Part shown: piece after piece, positions 16,222 to 24,816 of the stretch
How positions within the stretch are numbered: the first letter of the stretch is position 1
How the letters are laid out: every line of letters starts with the position of its first letter
Assembly (NCBI GenBank): GCA_003169695.1
Contig: PNAS01000068.1
Span: 1 to 58,767, forward strand
Length of the DNA: 58,767 bases
Reading direction: 5' to 3'
DNA from: Spartobacteria bacterium
Lineage (GTDB): Bacteria; Verrucomicrobiota; Verrucomicrobiia; Chthoniobacterales; UBA10450
Position numbers and translations under genes: made by a program
The notes under the pieces: generated by a model
The model's database searches: none
Told to the model about the DNA's origin: nothing
Seen by the model: the letters and a program-made list of their open reading frames with translations, nothing else

Positions 16222-17361
16222 TTAGTTATCCCGAGAGCGCTGAGCTGTGTCCGCTGCGTGTGCCAGGGCATTGATCACCTGGAAAAACTCCGGCGATTGC
16301 CCGCGGAACAGCCCGTCTGCAGTCAACGCCATGACCGCGCCGTGAGCGCTTACTTGTCCCGGACCGGTTGGGCGAATGATTGAACAGGGCGGAAGGCTCG
16401 GGCTGATAAACTGACATGGCTCGGGCATGATTAGGTTAGCCTGCAAATTCTCAGGCTGACCTGTTTGAAGATCAATAAACGTGACCGTTGAACCATTGAT
16501 CGGGTCGAAGTCGGTTAACGGCGTCGCGTTGCCGGCTTTGTCTTGCCATGTCTGAAAGTGCATGATCTCCGCTCCGCCAATACTGAGAACGATTTGTAGA
16601 ACGGTGAGATTCCTCACCTTCCGAGCCATAGCCGCGTAGAGGCTCGTGCCACCTTGCTCGATAAAGGCAAAGTGAAACCCGGCAGTGAACGCGATCGCTT
16701 TGACGTGGTCACTTGGGTTGTTTGGGTCACCGAGTTCGCTATTGTTTCGAGGAATTGCCGTGTGCAGTCCGGTAGCCAAACTTGGGACCGCATTCGGGAA
16801 TGTCGCCCCCAAATCAGGATTGGTGGTACTGCGATACCGGGTCCACCAGCTTGTATCCACTGTGAGCTGCATGAGGTTTGTCAATCGTCCGATCTGCCTG
16901 GCCCCGTTTGCTTGGCTGCTTGGCAAAGTGCGAAACCTATCGAGGTTGACCGGCTGCGCGCCGACCGATCTGAGAAAAGCATTCAAGAAATTAACGTGAC
17001 TTTGTTCGTCATCGGTATTGTCTGAAATATACTGCGGCTGGTCGCCATCGAGGATTTCGAGGGCGGCCACGTAACCTGAAATGGCCGCATCGACTCCTCC
17101 GAGTTCGGCGTACTGCCGCCACAGATCCGTTTCGATGATCTCGGCTGCCGCTAGGAATCTAAGGATAGCAATGTCTCCACCCGTGATTTCATTTTCATTC
17201 TCGTCGCGAGCCTTCGCTTGCGGTGCCGCGCCGATTAACGCAGCGCCTGGGGCCAGGAAAGCCGCGCCAAGTCCGAGACTCCGAAGAAATGATCGCCGGG
17301 GCAAGATGCGCGGGATTGAATTTGCCGATAATGATTTTGTGGGGCTGTTCAACAATTTCAT
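16222..17361 (-). CDS. Tat-exported ferritin-like domain protein
   Basis: About 379 residues from the ATG at 17361 (GTG at 17367 in frame). A twin-arginine signal (PRRSFLRSLGLGAAFLAPGAAL) precedes a four-helix di-iron-type domain with ligand motifs AEIIETDLW, DDEQSHVNF (ExxH), AFIEQGG and GAEIMHFQTW (ExxH). This is the ferritin-like family with Tat signal common in soil bacteria, whose function is not established. A ~60-residue C-terminal region follows. Directly upstream of the cupredoxin-repeat gene; an OmpR-type direct repeat lies about 40 bases before the start, shared with the neighbouring response-regulator gene. Confidence 0.85.
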   Translation of the reverse strand: MKLLNSPTKSLSANSIPRILPRRSFLRSLGLGAAFLAPGAALIGAAPQAKARDENENEITGGDIAILRFLAAAEIIETDLWRQYAELGGVDAAISGYVAALEILDGDQPQYISDNTDDEQSHVNFLNAFLRSVGAQPVNLDRFRTLPSSQANGARQIGRLTNLMQLTVDTSWWTRYRSTTNPDLGATFPNAVPSLATGLHTAIPRNNSELGDPNNPSDHVKAIAFTAGFHFAFIEQGGTSLYAAMARKVRNLTVLQIVLSIGGAEIMHFQTWQDKAGNATPLTDFDPINGSTVTFIDLQTGQPENLQANLIMPEPCQFISPSLPPCSIIRPTGPGQVSAHGAVMALTADGLFRGQSPEFFQVINALAHAADTAQRSRDN

Positions 17362-17406
17362 ACCCACAGAATTGCAGGTATCCGCGTCGCGCGCTGCATC
17401 GAAAAG

Positions 17407-17428
17407 GTTACACCGTTGTTACTTTTGC
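17407..17428 (+). promoter_or_regulatory. Putative response-regulator operator, copy A
   Basis: Reads GTTAC-N6-GTTACTTTTGC, two GTTAC half-sites with 11-base period, the geometry of OmpR-family direct repeats. It lies ~45 bases upstream of the ferritin-like gene start. A matching site (GTAAC-N6-GTTACTTTTGC) occurs at 18300-18321 before the response-regulator gene. Confidence 0.5.
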
Positions 17429-17510
17429 GGAGTCCGAAACGCACCAGCAATTCCCAGTTTCCAACGTAGTTTCCTGTCTACGACCTGCGAGTTTCCTGCG
17501 CGACCAACCT

Positions 17511-18176
17511 TCAGGTCGGTTCGCGAATCGTATAGCCAACGTGGCGGACGGTGTGGATCAGTGGGGGCAGGTCAATTTTTTCCCGCAACCGTCCAATAAA
17601 AACTTCGACCAACTTTGTGTCGTATTCATGCGCGTGTTGCCAAACGCGTTCGCACAATTCAGTGCGCGTGAAAACTCGGCCAGGCTCGCGCATAAGAACT
17701 TTCAACAACATTAGCTCGCGCGGGGACAACTCAACTGGTTGCGTGCCGCGATATACCTCGTGATTCGCCAGATCCAGCGTGAGATCGCCGACGCGCAAGT
17801 TGAGCGCGGGTTCTTCGGCATAACGGCGTCCGAGTGCACGCACGCGTGCCACCAATTCCTGCATAGCAAATGGTTTTACCAAATAGTCATCCGCGCCGAG
17901 TTGCAATCCGGTTACGCGATCATTGACTCGGTCGCGGGCTGTGAGCATCAGAACCCGGCTGGTGATGTGTCGCGCGCGCAAACTGCGCAACACATCGAAA
18001 CCATCTATCCGCGGCAGCCCGACATCGAGCACGATCAAATCGAAAGACGCCTCCGCCGCTTCGTGCAACGCCGCTTCGCCATCGTGAATCACAACCGAAT
18101 CATGTCCAGCTTCGGTCAGCGCTGAAGCGATGTGCCGCGCCAATCGAACCTCATCTTCGACAACAAGGACGCGCAT
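17511..18176 (-). CDS. OmpR/PhoB-family response regulator
   Basis: 221 residues. The receiver domain has the acidic pair in VVEDE, the phosphoacceptor Asp in LIVLDVGLPRIDG (~51), the LTAR switch residue and the KPF lysine. The C-terminal winged helix has the SPRELMLLKVLM and VFTRTELCERVW pattern, with RLREKI and HTVRHVGYTI in the recognition/wing region. Partner kinase is the gene at 19559-21340, separated by a porin gene. Probably autoregulated through the GTWAC repeat at 18300-18321. Confidence 0.95.
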   Translation of the reverse strand: MRVLVVEDEVRLARHIASALTEAGHDSVVIHDGEAALHEAAEASFDLIVLDVGLPRIDGFDVLRSLRARHITSRVLMLTARDRVNDRVTGLQLGADDYLVKPFAMQELVARVRALGRRYAEEPALNLRVGDLTLDLANHEVYRGTQPVELSPRELMLLKVLMREPGRVFTRTELCERVWQHAHEYDTKLVEVFIGRLREKIDLPPLIHTVRHVGYTIREPT

Positions 18177-18299
18177 GAATTTTAACAGAGGTCAAAACCT
18201 CCTATCTTGAACCGGATAACATTTGCGCTAGCCGAATGACGGGCAACAATAGGAGCCAGCGCGTAGTTGATAAGGCGTGCCCGGGATGAAAACGACACT

Positions 18300-18321
18300 G
18301 CAAAAGTAACGTTCCTGTTAC
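18300..18321 (-). promoter_or_regulatory. Putative response-regulator operator, copy B
   Basis: On the minus strand: GTAAC-N6-GTTACTTTTGC, matching copy A in half-site spacing and in the TTTTGC flank. It sits in the 168-base gap between the porin stop and the response-regulator start, suggesting a separate, self-regulated promoter for the regulator. Confidence 0.5.
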
Positions 18322-18344
18322 TTTCTGGAGGGACGCTTCGAAGC

Positions 18345-19562
18345 TTAGAAACGAACTGTGAATTGTGCGGCGAGCGTGTGGTTATCATTACGCGGGGCCG
18401 AGGTTTCCTTTTGAAAGCTGTATTGCAGCTTCAACTGAGTGTGCGACGTAAAACGGTAACCGGCTGCAATGTCGATTCGCCCGAGGTCCTGACTCCACGG
18501 AACGCGACCGCCGGCGCCATTGTTTACGCGATTAAAGAGTTCTTGGTTCCAGCGTACTGCACCGAACAACTGCGGCGTGAATTTGTATTTCGCTTCGAAG
18601 TAGTAAGCGAACGTGTCTGCGTCGCCCACGGTTGGTATTTCAAAACGCGCCTCGTAAAACTCCGCCCACAGTTGAAGATGATGCCAGGCGAAGCTGACGT
18701 CCTGGCCCAGAAGGAGCTCTCGAAAATCGCCAAAATCGCGACCGGGCGGTAATGTTCGTTCGGCTTCCGGACGTAAATACGCGCCGTCGCTCGCCGACAA
18801 ACCAAAATTCCACATCTGATTCGGCCGAAAGCCGAGTCGTGCGTTAAACGTTGGGTCATTAAAACCGACTTCCGTTACGTCCCATGATTCCGGCCGCGAC
18901 GAGAGCGACGAATTTTTCATCTCGGCAGCGTAATCAAACTGGCCGAGCCGGCCCGAGATAGAGAGGCCGCTAGCGTAACTCGGTCCCCAGATCACCGGGT
19001 TCAATTCGTACTTTGCGCCCTGATATCTGCGGAAAAAATCGAGCGCTGAAGCGGGTGCAACTCTGTCGTTGATGGCGGTAACGTTTTCGTAAACCAGCGG
19101 CGCGTTCACGAACGGGTTTTCCCATGCCAGATGCCGCGGGACCCAATTGCCGACGACGGTAGCGAACTTGCCAATCTGAACCGTGAAGCGACCGTCGTCC
19201 CACGGCGTAATGCGAAGTGCATATTCGTCTAGTCGGAGATTAGCACCACGGCCGCTTGGATCGAAACCCCGATCGAGTCGCGCTTGAGCAAAAAAATAAA
19301 TCCGCGGTCCGACCTGCGCATCGAGAAAGAGTGTAAGCCGCAAATTAAGAAGATTGTCGTCCTTCGAGTCGATAAGAGCCGGAGCGGGTTGTTGAAAGTG
19401 ATAATCTTCAAGTTCGATCGTACCGCTTAATCGCGCGCGCAGACTGTCATGAAATGCCGACATCGTGAGCGCGGCATCGAGTCGATCGAGAAAATCATCG
19501 CTTTCAAATGCGCATACGTTGGAGACAACAACGCAAAAGCTGAGTGCTCCCAGCAGTTTCAT
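18345..19562 (-). CDS. Outer-membrane beta-barrel porin within two-component operon
   Basis: 405 residues with a signal peptide (MKLLGALSFCVVVSNVCAF) and a predicted barrel of alternating strands (IYFFAQARLDRGF, DEYALRITPW, FTVQIGKFATVVGNW), ending in FTVRF, the C-terminal Phe insertion signal. The FATVVGNWVPRH stretch resembles phosphate-selective-type porins, but substrate is unknown. Its ATG overlaps the kinase stop (ATGA), so sensor and porin are translated together. It may deliver the ligand sensed by the kinase. Confidence 0.82.
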   Translation of the reverse strand: MKLLGALSFCVVVSNVCAFESDDFLDRLDAALTMSAFHDSLRARLSGTIELEDYHFQQPAPALIDSKDDNLLNLRLTLFLDAQVGPRIYFFAQARLDRGFDPSGRGANLRLDEYALRITPWDDGRFTVQIGKFATVVGNWVPRHLAWENPFVNAPLVYENVTAINDRVAPASALDFFRRYQGAKYELNPVIWGPSYASGLSISGRLGQFDYAAEMKNSSLSSRPESWDVTEVGFNDPTFNARLGFRPNQMWNFGLSASDGAYLRPEAERTLPPGRDFGDFRELLLGQDVSFAWHHLQLWAEFYEARFEIPTVGDADTFAYYFEAKYKFTPQLFGAVRWNQELFNRVNNGAGGRVPWSQDLGRIDIAAGYRFTSHTQLKLQYSFQKETSAPRNDNHTLAAQFTVRF

Positions 19563-21340
19563 GCAATTTCTCCTCCATGATTTGACGCTGGTCGCGCAAC
19601 GTGAAAGCGCACCTCAAACTCCGTCCAATCTTCATGCGAGCGCAGCAACCGCAGGTCGCCGCCGTGCAGACGCGCGAGTTCGCGTGCCAAATTCAAACCG
19701 AGCCCGTGCCCTGAAACTCCAGCGGAGCCGCGATGAAAACGCTTAAAAATGTGTTCCTGCGCAAGTCGCGGTATCGGGCGGCCGTTATTGCCGATGACCA
19801 GCACAACCTCACCGCCCTCCTGATGTGCGGTCACATGAAGGCGCCCCCCAGGTCGATTGTACTTTCGTGCGTTCTCCAAGAGATTTTGCACAATGAGAGA
19901 GGTGTATCGTTGTTCGCCGGCGATATGCAATTCGGCTGGTAATGTTTCCTCGATTTTGACATCGACTGAATCAGGAAGCGCGCCCAGATCATCGAGCCAT
20001 TCTTCGATGACCTGGGTGAGATTTACGGGTTTAGATTCTATCTGGAGGTGACCGGCATCCATGCGCGACAGAAGAAGCAAATCGTCGATCACGCCAGTCA
20101 ATCGATGAGCCTGATGGAGGAGTGCGGAAAGTTCATGGTAAACCTCGGGTTTGAAATCGTCGCGGCCCAGCAATGTTTCGAGACCAGCACGCAGAACAGT
20201 GACCGGGCTTTTTAACTGATGCGAAGCGTCGGCAGAATATCGAAAGGATCTTTTCAACTCCTCATTAGTCGAGGCAAGCGCCGCTTCGGCGCGCTTTCGC
20301 CGCACACGGTTCTTCTCCGAGTCCACGGCAAGTTTCTCCACCGGCACCGAGAGACGGGCCGCGATAGCGTGGCTGACGACGAAGCCAGCCAGCAAAAGCA
20401 ACGAGCCCGCGGCGACGATCTGCCAACCCAATCGACGTTGCCTCGTGATCGACTCGCCGAGCGGATAAATGCAAATCTCGTAAGCCGGCGCATAGCGCGA
20501 CTCAGGATTGAGCCGTTTATGAAACAAGAGATGCGGCGCGCCGTTCACGCTCACGGGAACACTGCTTTGCGCACCATCGGATCTCGTCACCACATTCGTT
20601 ATTTCGGCAGCGAGAGCTGTCTGCGCGGAATTCGAAAGCGATGGCAAGTCAAGCCGACCATTTACCCAGATCCCACTTTTCATCCCCTGACTGGCCCGTT
20701 GACCCGCAAGCTCAAAAGGTTTGAATCCGACAACGAGCGCGGAAATGACTTCACCGGTCTCTGTCGAAAAAATCGGCACCGCCATTACCTCATCAATAGT
20801 TTCACCTGCGGCAAGGATACTCTGCGAGAGGTAGCCGGTCTGCTGGACGTCCGGCAACTTTCCCAATGCCAGTTGCAATTCCGCCTCCTTGCTTAGCTCT
20901 CCAACATCCTTCCGATTTATCGACGCCAGAACGGCGCCGGTGCCATCCAGAAAACGATAGAATTTTGCGTGAAGCGAGCCTGCTGCTTGCTCCGAGGACG
21001 GCTCTTCTCCTTCCATCAGATCCCGCAATTCGTCTTTCGCGCTCGGATATAACAAGTCGAGCGCGTTGTCCTCCAGCGCGGCGTGAATTCGCGGCTTCGC
21101 CACGAGCAAACGGCAGCGTTCTGCAAGCGCCGCGTGGCGCAATTCTTGGACTTTGTCGAGTGTGGAAAGTTCGGCTTGAAAATGCTGCCGCAAGTCGCGC
21201 TCTACATTAGCCGTGACGTTGCGCTGGGCTAGATAAAGCCCAAGAGCCGTCAAGGCCGAAACCAGGAGCATCATCGCGGCCAGCAATTTCGTTCGGAAGC
21301 TCGCCACGCCGCGGTTGTTCGCCTGAACCGGGGAGATCAC
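19559..21340 (-). CDS. Membrane-bound sensor histidine kinase
   Basis: 593 residues from a GTG start overlapping the upstream stop. Two membrane helices (~17-37 and ~310-332) enclose a ~270-residue periplasmic sensor of dCache-like appearance (strands YRFLDGTGAVLASI, VMAVPIFSTETGEVISALVVG). Then come the dimerisation/phosphorylation helix with SADASHQLKSPV (His ~370), the N-box NLLENARKYNRP, GNNGRPI, FKRFHRG and GHGLGLNLARELA. Encoded in order cupredoxin-like protein, kinase, porin, regulator. The upstream copper-binding-type protein and regulated genes hint at a copper or redox signal; this is inference. Confidence 0.92.
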   Translation of the reverse strand: MISPVQANNRGVASFRTKLLAAMMLLVSALTALGLYLAQRNVTANVERDLRQHFQAELSTLDKVQELRHAALAERCRLLVAKPRIHAALEDNALDLLYPSAKDELRDLMEGEEPSSEQAAGSLHAKFYRFLDGTGAVLASINRKDVGELSKEAELQLALGKLPDVQQTGYLSQSILAAGETIDEVMAVPIFSTETGEVISALVVGFKPFELAGQRASQGMKSGIWVNGRLDLPSLSNSAQTALAAEITNVVTRSDGAQSSVPVSVNGAPHLLFHKRLNPESRYAPAYEICIYPLGESITRQRRLGWQIVAAGSLLLLAGFVVSHAIAARLSVPVEKLAVDSEKNRVRRKRAEAALASTNEELKRSFRYSADASHQLKSPVTVLRAGLETLLGRDDFKPEVYHELSALLHQAHRLTGVIDDLLLLSRMDAGHLQIESKPVNLTQVIEEWLDDLGALPDSVDVKIEETLPAELHIAGEQRYTSLIVQNLLENARKYNRPGGRLHVTAHQEGGEVVLVIGNNGRPIPRLAQEHIFKRFHRGSAGVSGHGLGLNLARELARLHGGDLRLLRSHEDWTEFEVRFHVARPASNHGGEIA

Positions 21341-21981
21341 GGGAAGTCAACGGGCAGGGTAGCTCCGCCTTTCAGCTCCACAGACTGCTCGCGCGTGGTC
21401 TTACTGTCGATCCACGCTTTGAGGGTATAATGGCCTGAAGGAAGTCCGCTCAGTCGAAATCGTCCTTCCGCATCCGTTATCGTGAAATACGGCGTGTTGA
21501 GAACGAGGATAAGCCCACGCATGTGCTCATGAATATCGCAGCGAAGTGTGACGAGCCCGGGCACATCAAAAACCTGTGACGGGATTGGCTTCTCGTCAGG
21601 GCGATATCGCCCGAGATCAAATCGTTTGGCGGGGGAATACGAAAAGATGTTGTGGTAAGTATCGTCGAGATTCGGGAATTCTACTTTTGTGCCGACCTGC
21701 ACGGCCAGTAGCGATGGAATGAAAGTTAAATCTTTTTGGGCGATCTGTTTCGTCTCACGCGAATTTGATTTCGGAAAGGACCCATCGAGGTAAACGACTG
21801 CAAGAGGGGGACTCGTCGAGAGAACGCCACCGCTGGTGACGATCTCGTAACGTTTAGCCATGACCGGCGCTGCGTGGGATTTCGGTAGTTCCACTCTCCC
21901 CTCTACCGTTGCTCCGGCAAGGAACGAACTTGAACGAAGAGCGAGGATCGCGATGAACAAAGCGAGTCGGAGACAACGCAT
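21337..21981 (-). CDS. Exported cupredoxin-like protein with carboxypeptidase-regulatory domain
   Basis: 214 residues: signal peptide (LALFIAILALRSSSFLAG), a plastocyanin-like domain with likely copper ligands in DDTYHNIFS and LRCDIHEHMRG (Cys-x2-His-x2-Met), and a C-terminal beta-sandwich (ITDAEGRFRLSGLPSGHYTLKAW) of the carboxypeptidase regulatory type. Such proteins are often annotated 'methylamine utilization protein' by weak similarity. First gene of the two-component operon; its TGA overlaps the kinase GTG. Confidence 0.85.
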   Translation of the reverse strand: MRCLRLALFIAILALRSSSFLAGATVEGRVELPKSHAAPVMAKRYEIVTSGGVLSTSPPLAVVYLDGSFPKSNSRETKQIAQKDLTFIPSLLAVQVGTKVEFPNLDDTYHNIFSYSPAKRFDLGRYRPDEKPIPSQVFDVPGLVTLRCDIHEHMRGLILVLNTPYFTITDAEGRFRLSGLPSGHYTLKAWIDSKTTREQSVELKGGATLPVDFP

Positions 21982-22404
21982 CGTGCGGCAGTTTAACAGT
22001 CGTTGTGTTGCTCGGAAAGAAGATGCGTAGGGTGCGCAGCCGTCGCGACGCTGACCATCTCAAGTCGACACCCGGTAGCTGAGCCCCAAACCGCTGGCGC
22101 TCACTCCGTTGCTCATATGCGCGATTTAGTAACGTGCGACTTAATAAAGAAGAATATTGATCGCAGCATTATATACCTATCAACCAAGAACATCGGAAAT
22201 TTCGATTAGTAAATCGACCGACGCGCGGGAAGAAAGTTGCGAGATTTGAATTCGAAAACACCAAACCAAGTGGCCACAGAAGTACGGGAGAATATCAGCG
22301 TTAAAGTATGTCCAATGTCAGGGCGGCACGGCATGCGAAGCGGCTCCGCTGACGATCGCGTAGGCGATCGCGACCTTGTGAGCGTTGCGCCGCTTCAGCT
22401 CGGC

Positions 22405-22477
22405 CGCGCGGTTTTTTATGAACGGATTGACCTTGTGCCGGATAGTCAGACACCCTGAGGGCTGGTTTCGTTGACCC
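22405..22477 (-). repeat. Dispersed degenerate coding repeat, copy 2
   Basis: Matches 12181-12253. The minus-strand frame reads RHKVNPFIKNRAAELKRR and continues AHKVAIAYAIV before breaking, so this copy preserves more of the ancestral protein than copy 1. I do not recognise the family; a mobile-element or small basic protein are possibilities. Confidence 0.5.
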
Positions 22478-22608
22478 AGGAGCCAGACAGAACTTACCAC
22501 GGCAATTGACGCCGTAGTTAGTTTTACCGAAGCGAATTAGGCCGCTTCCGGCGGGTGTCGGGCAAACGGTACCACTACCCAACCAAGACCACTCCGAGCG
22601 TTCAAAGC

Positions 22609-22638
22609 GAGCGCGCGAACTCACAATTTCGCGCGCTC
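22609..22638 (-). terminator. Strong hairpin downstream of amidase gene
   Basis: GAGCGCGCGAA (22609-22619) and its exact reverse complement (22628-22638) form an 11-bp GC-rich stem with an 8-base loop, 14 bases beyond the amidase stop. No clear U tract follows on the minus strand, so it may be a stabiliser rather than a classical intrinsic terminator. Confidence 0.5.
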
Positions 22639-22652
22639 ACTTGCTTTGGCGC

Positions 22653-24380
22653 TCAATGGTTAAGCGGCTTGCCGGTTCCGAAATGGTAGGGGAGCTGCGC
22701 CTCACCCGTGAACACCTGGCGTTTGATCGGCGCCCCAGCGCTACAGATTCCGGCATCTGGCGGCTCCGGCGGAACTGACCCCAAGAATTGCGGTTGTGTG
22801 CGCGGTCGTAGCTGTAGCTCGAGGGCATAGGCATAGCCCAGTAGCTTCGGCTCCTGGAGAAATCCGCTATACATCCAGATGCCGGCCGGCTTGCCTTCCG
22901 GCGTGAGCCCAACAGGGATCGAAATGTTCGGGTATCCCGCCACCGCCGCCGGAGTGGAGGCAAAGCTATAGCTTGGCGCAACTATGGCGTCCAGCCGGTC
23001 CCGCCGCAGCGCGGCGTCGATCCCCTGAGGACCGGCGAGTCGTCGGGAACGCGCTCGAGCTTGCAAGTAAACCGGATCGTTCAGATTGCCGCTGGTCGAT
23101 TCGGCGAGCTCGAAAATTTCCTGCCCGAAATACTTCATTTCGGCGGGGCAATTCACGATGTCGAAGGCGATCAGATCCTCGAGAGAGCGCATTGACGTTT
23201 GCCTGAGCCGCGCCAGATACTCGGCGATCTGGACCTTGAACTCAAAAAGCAGCGCCGTGAGTTCGTCGTTCGCATAAGCATTTGAGTCGCCGGTATCGGT
23301 ATCAACCAGCGTCGCGCCGAGCTGCCTCATTGCGTGCAGACCGCGTTGAACGACTTGAATCAGATCGGGTTCGCCGCCATACGCCGCGGTGAAGTAGCGG
23401 CGATCGACTCCTATTCGCGCGCCATTCAACGCGAGCTGATGGAGAAAGGTGGTATAGTCATCCGGCAAGGGGTGACCGAGCACAGCACCGAATGGCGATT
23501 TCATCGCGTTCAGCATGATGGCAACGTCAGTGACCGTGCGGCCGATTGGACCCGCCGTGTCCTGACTGTGCGCGATTGGGATGATTCCACCTTGCGAAAT
23601 AAGGCCCACTGTGGGCTTCAGTCCGACCACGAGGTTGTTCCCTGACGGGCACACGATTGAACCATCGGTCTCGGTGCCGACTGCCGTTGAACATAGATTC
23701 GTCGCAGTCGCCACCGCGGATCCCGAGCTCGAGCCGCACGGATCGAAGCTCAGCAGGTAAGGTTCACGCGTAAAGCCGCCGCGACCGCTCCAGCCGTTGA
23801 ACGGCGCAAAGCCACGAAAATTTGCCCACTCGGAGAGATTCGCCTTACCCAGGATCACCGCGCCGGCCGCGCGTAATCGAGTTACCACTACCGAATCAGA
23901 TGGCACTTGGCTGCCCACCAGCGCGAGCGATCCGGCCGTGGTCTCCATGCGATCGTCCGTGGCAATATTGTCCTTCACCAGCACTGGAATTCCATGCAGC
24001 GGGCCACGGAAATGTCCGCTCCGGCGTTCATTGTCCAATGCAGTGGCGATGGCCACCGCGTCCGGGTTGATCTGAATAACGGCGTGGAGCAGGGGATTGA
24101 GGTCGGCGATCCGCTCGAGATAGCCGAGGGTTAAACTTCGGCTGCTGAGCAAGCCGGAATGGATGAGCGCCTGGATTTCCGGAATGGTCGCCTCAATCCA
24201 CGGGAAGTTGTCCATCGAGGTGTCGATGGCCGGCGCGGATGCTCGCAAAAGCGAGCTGATTCCGCCGGTCAACAAAGCGGCGCTGCCTCCCAAAGTCGTG
24301 CCAAGAAACACTCGACGAGTGACTCCATCATTGCCGGAACCGAGCGGTGTCGTTTTCATCGGGACGAGTTTGAACCGCAT
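22653..24380 (-). CDS. Tat-exported amidase (amidase signature family)
   Basis: 575 residues. A twin-arginine signal (TRRVFLGTTLGGSAALLTGG, ~21-40) is followed by the amidase signature core: Lys136 in VLVKDN, the cis-Ser region GSSSGSA (~217-222) and the Ser241 nucleophile in GTETDGSI. The order and spacing match Ser-cisSer-Lys hydrolases that cleave amides; substrate cannot be predicted. Periplasmic location follows from the signal. Monocistronic; convergent with nothing, and its start abuts a decayed kinase fragment on the other strand. Confidence 0.92.
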   Translation of the reverse strand: MRFKLVPMKTTPLGSGNDGVTRRVFLGTTLGGSAALLTGGISSLLRASAPAIDTSMDNFPWIEATIPEIQALIHSGLLSSRSLTLGYLERIADLNPLLHAVIQINPDAVAIATALDNERRSGHFRGPLHGIPVLVKDNIATDDRMETTAGSLALVGSQVPSDSVVVTRLRAAGAVILGKANLSEWANFRGFAPFNGWSGRGGFTREPYLLSFDPCGSSSGSAVATATNLCSTAVGTETDGSIVCPSGNNLVVGLKPTVGLISQGGIIPIAHSQDTAGPIGRTVTDVAIMLNAMKSPFGAVLGHPLPDDYTTFLHQLALNGARIGVDRRYFTAAYGGEPDLIQVVQRGLHAMRQLGATLVDTDTGDSNAYANDELTALLFEFKVQIAEYLARLRQTSMRSLEDLIAFDIVNCPAEMKYFGQEIFELAESTSGNLNDPVYLQARARSRRLAGPQGIDAALRRDRLDAIVAPSYSFASTPAAVAGYPNISIPVGLTPEGKPAGIWMYSGFLQEPKLLGYAYALELQLRPRTQPQFLGSVPPEPPDAGICSAGAPIKRQVFTGEAQLPYHFGTGKPLNH

Positions 24381-24409
24381 CGCGTTCGCACATCAAGAGA
24401 AAAAACGAC

Positions 24410-24659
24410 TTGATCACAAGCCTGACTCACTCACGATCGAGATCAGCGATACGGGTATCGGAATTGAGCCGCAGTTTCTCGATCGAATCTTTGACGCGTT
24501 TGAACAGGGCGGACCCGGCGTGAAGGTTTGGGGCTCGGGCTTGCGGTCAGCAAAGCCATCGTTGAGATGCACAGCCGCACGATTCGCGCCAAGAGCGACG
24601 GCTTGGGCAAGGGCGCGAAATTCTTGATCCACCTTCCGGCGACCGCGCCGGTCGAATAG
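24410..24659 (+). pseudogene. C-terminal fragment of a sensor histidine kinase
   Basis: The plus strand encodes SLTIEISDTGIGIEPQF and RIFDAFEQGGPG (D-box and F-box), then after a frame change GLGLGLAVSKAIVEM and KGAKFLIHLPA to a stop at 24657-24659. A few codons between FEQGG and the G2 box are lost, which shifts the frame. No dimerisation helix, N-box or start remains. It is the tail of a PAS/hybrid-type kinase, now a relic. Confidence 0.8.
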
Positions 24660-24762
24660 GCCCGCAGCGACGATTTCTTGCTGCGGTAACAAGGCGCCCA
24701 GCAAATCTTTCGGACCCATTGCCTTTTGTCGTCAAAAAAAGCTTGCCATCCATACTGTTAGA

Positions 24763-24797
24763 GTAGACATTCATATTGTCTACTGATACAGTAGACA
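24763..24797. promoter_or_regulatory. Nested palindromic operator upstream of small membrane protein
   Basis: Two overlapping perfect inverted repeats share one arm: GTAGACA-N7-TGTCTAC (24763-24783) and TGTCTACTG-ATA-CAGTAGACA (24777-24797). They lie 20 bases upstream of the ATG at 24817, a typical repressor position. The Rrf2 regulator encoded downstream is one candidate; a BlaI/CopY-type repressor elsewhere is another. Confidence 0.6.
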
Positions 24798-24816
24798 TGC
24801 AATCAGCTAGCCTATT

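Larger units (their letters stand above)
21982..22652. other. Gene-poor region with decayed sequence
   Basis: About 670 bases with no intact gene. It holds the second copy of a dispersed degenerate coding repeat (22405-22477) and a strong hairpin beyond the amidase stop. The first ~200 bases contain the presumed promoter region of the divergent-free cupredoxin-kinase operon, where I see no clear boxes. Confidence 0.5.

Noticed and set aside
22355..22375. GCGATCGC-containing palindrome in the 22 kb gap
   Set aside because: Short GC-rich palindrome of a type frequent by chance in such DNA; no positional link to a start or stop codon.
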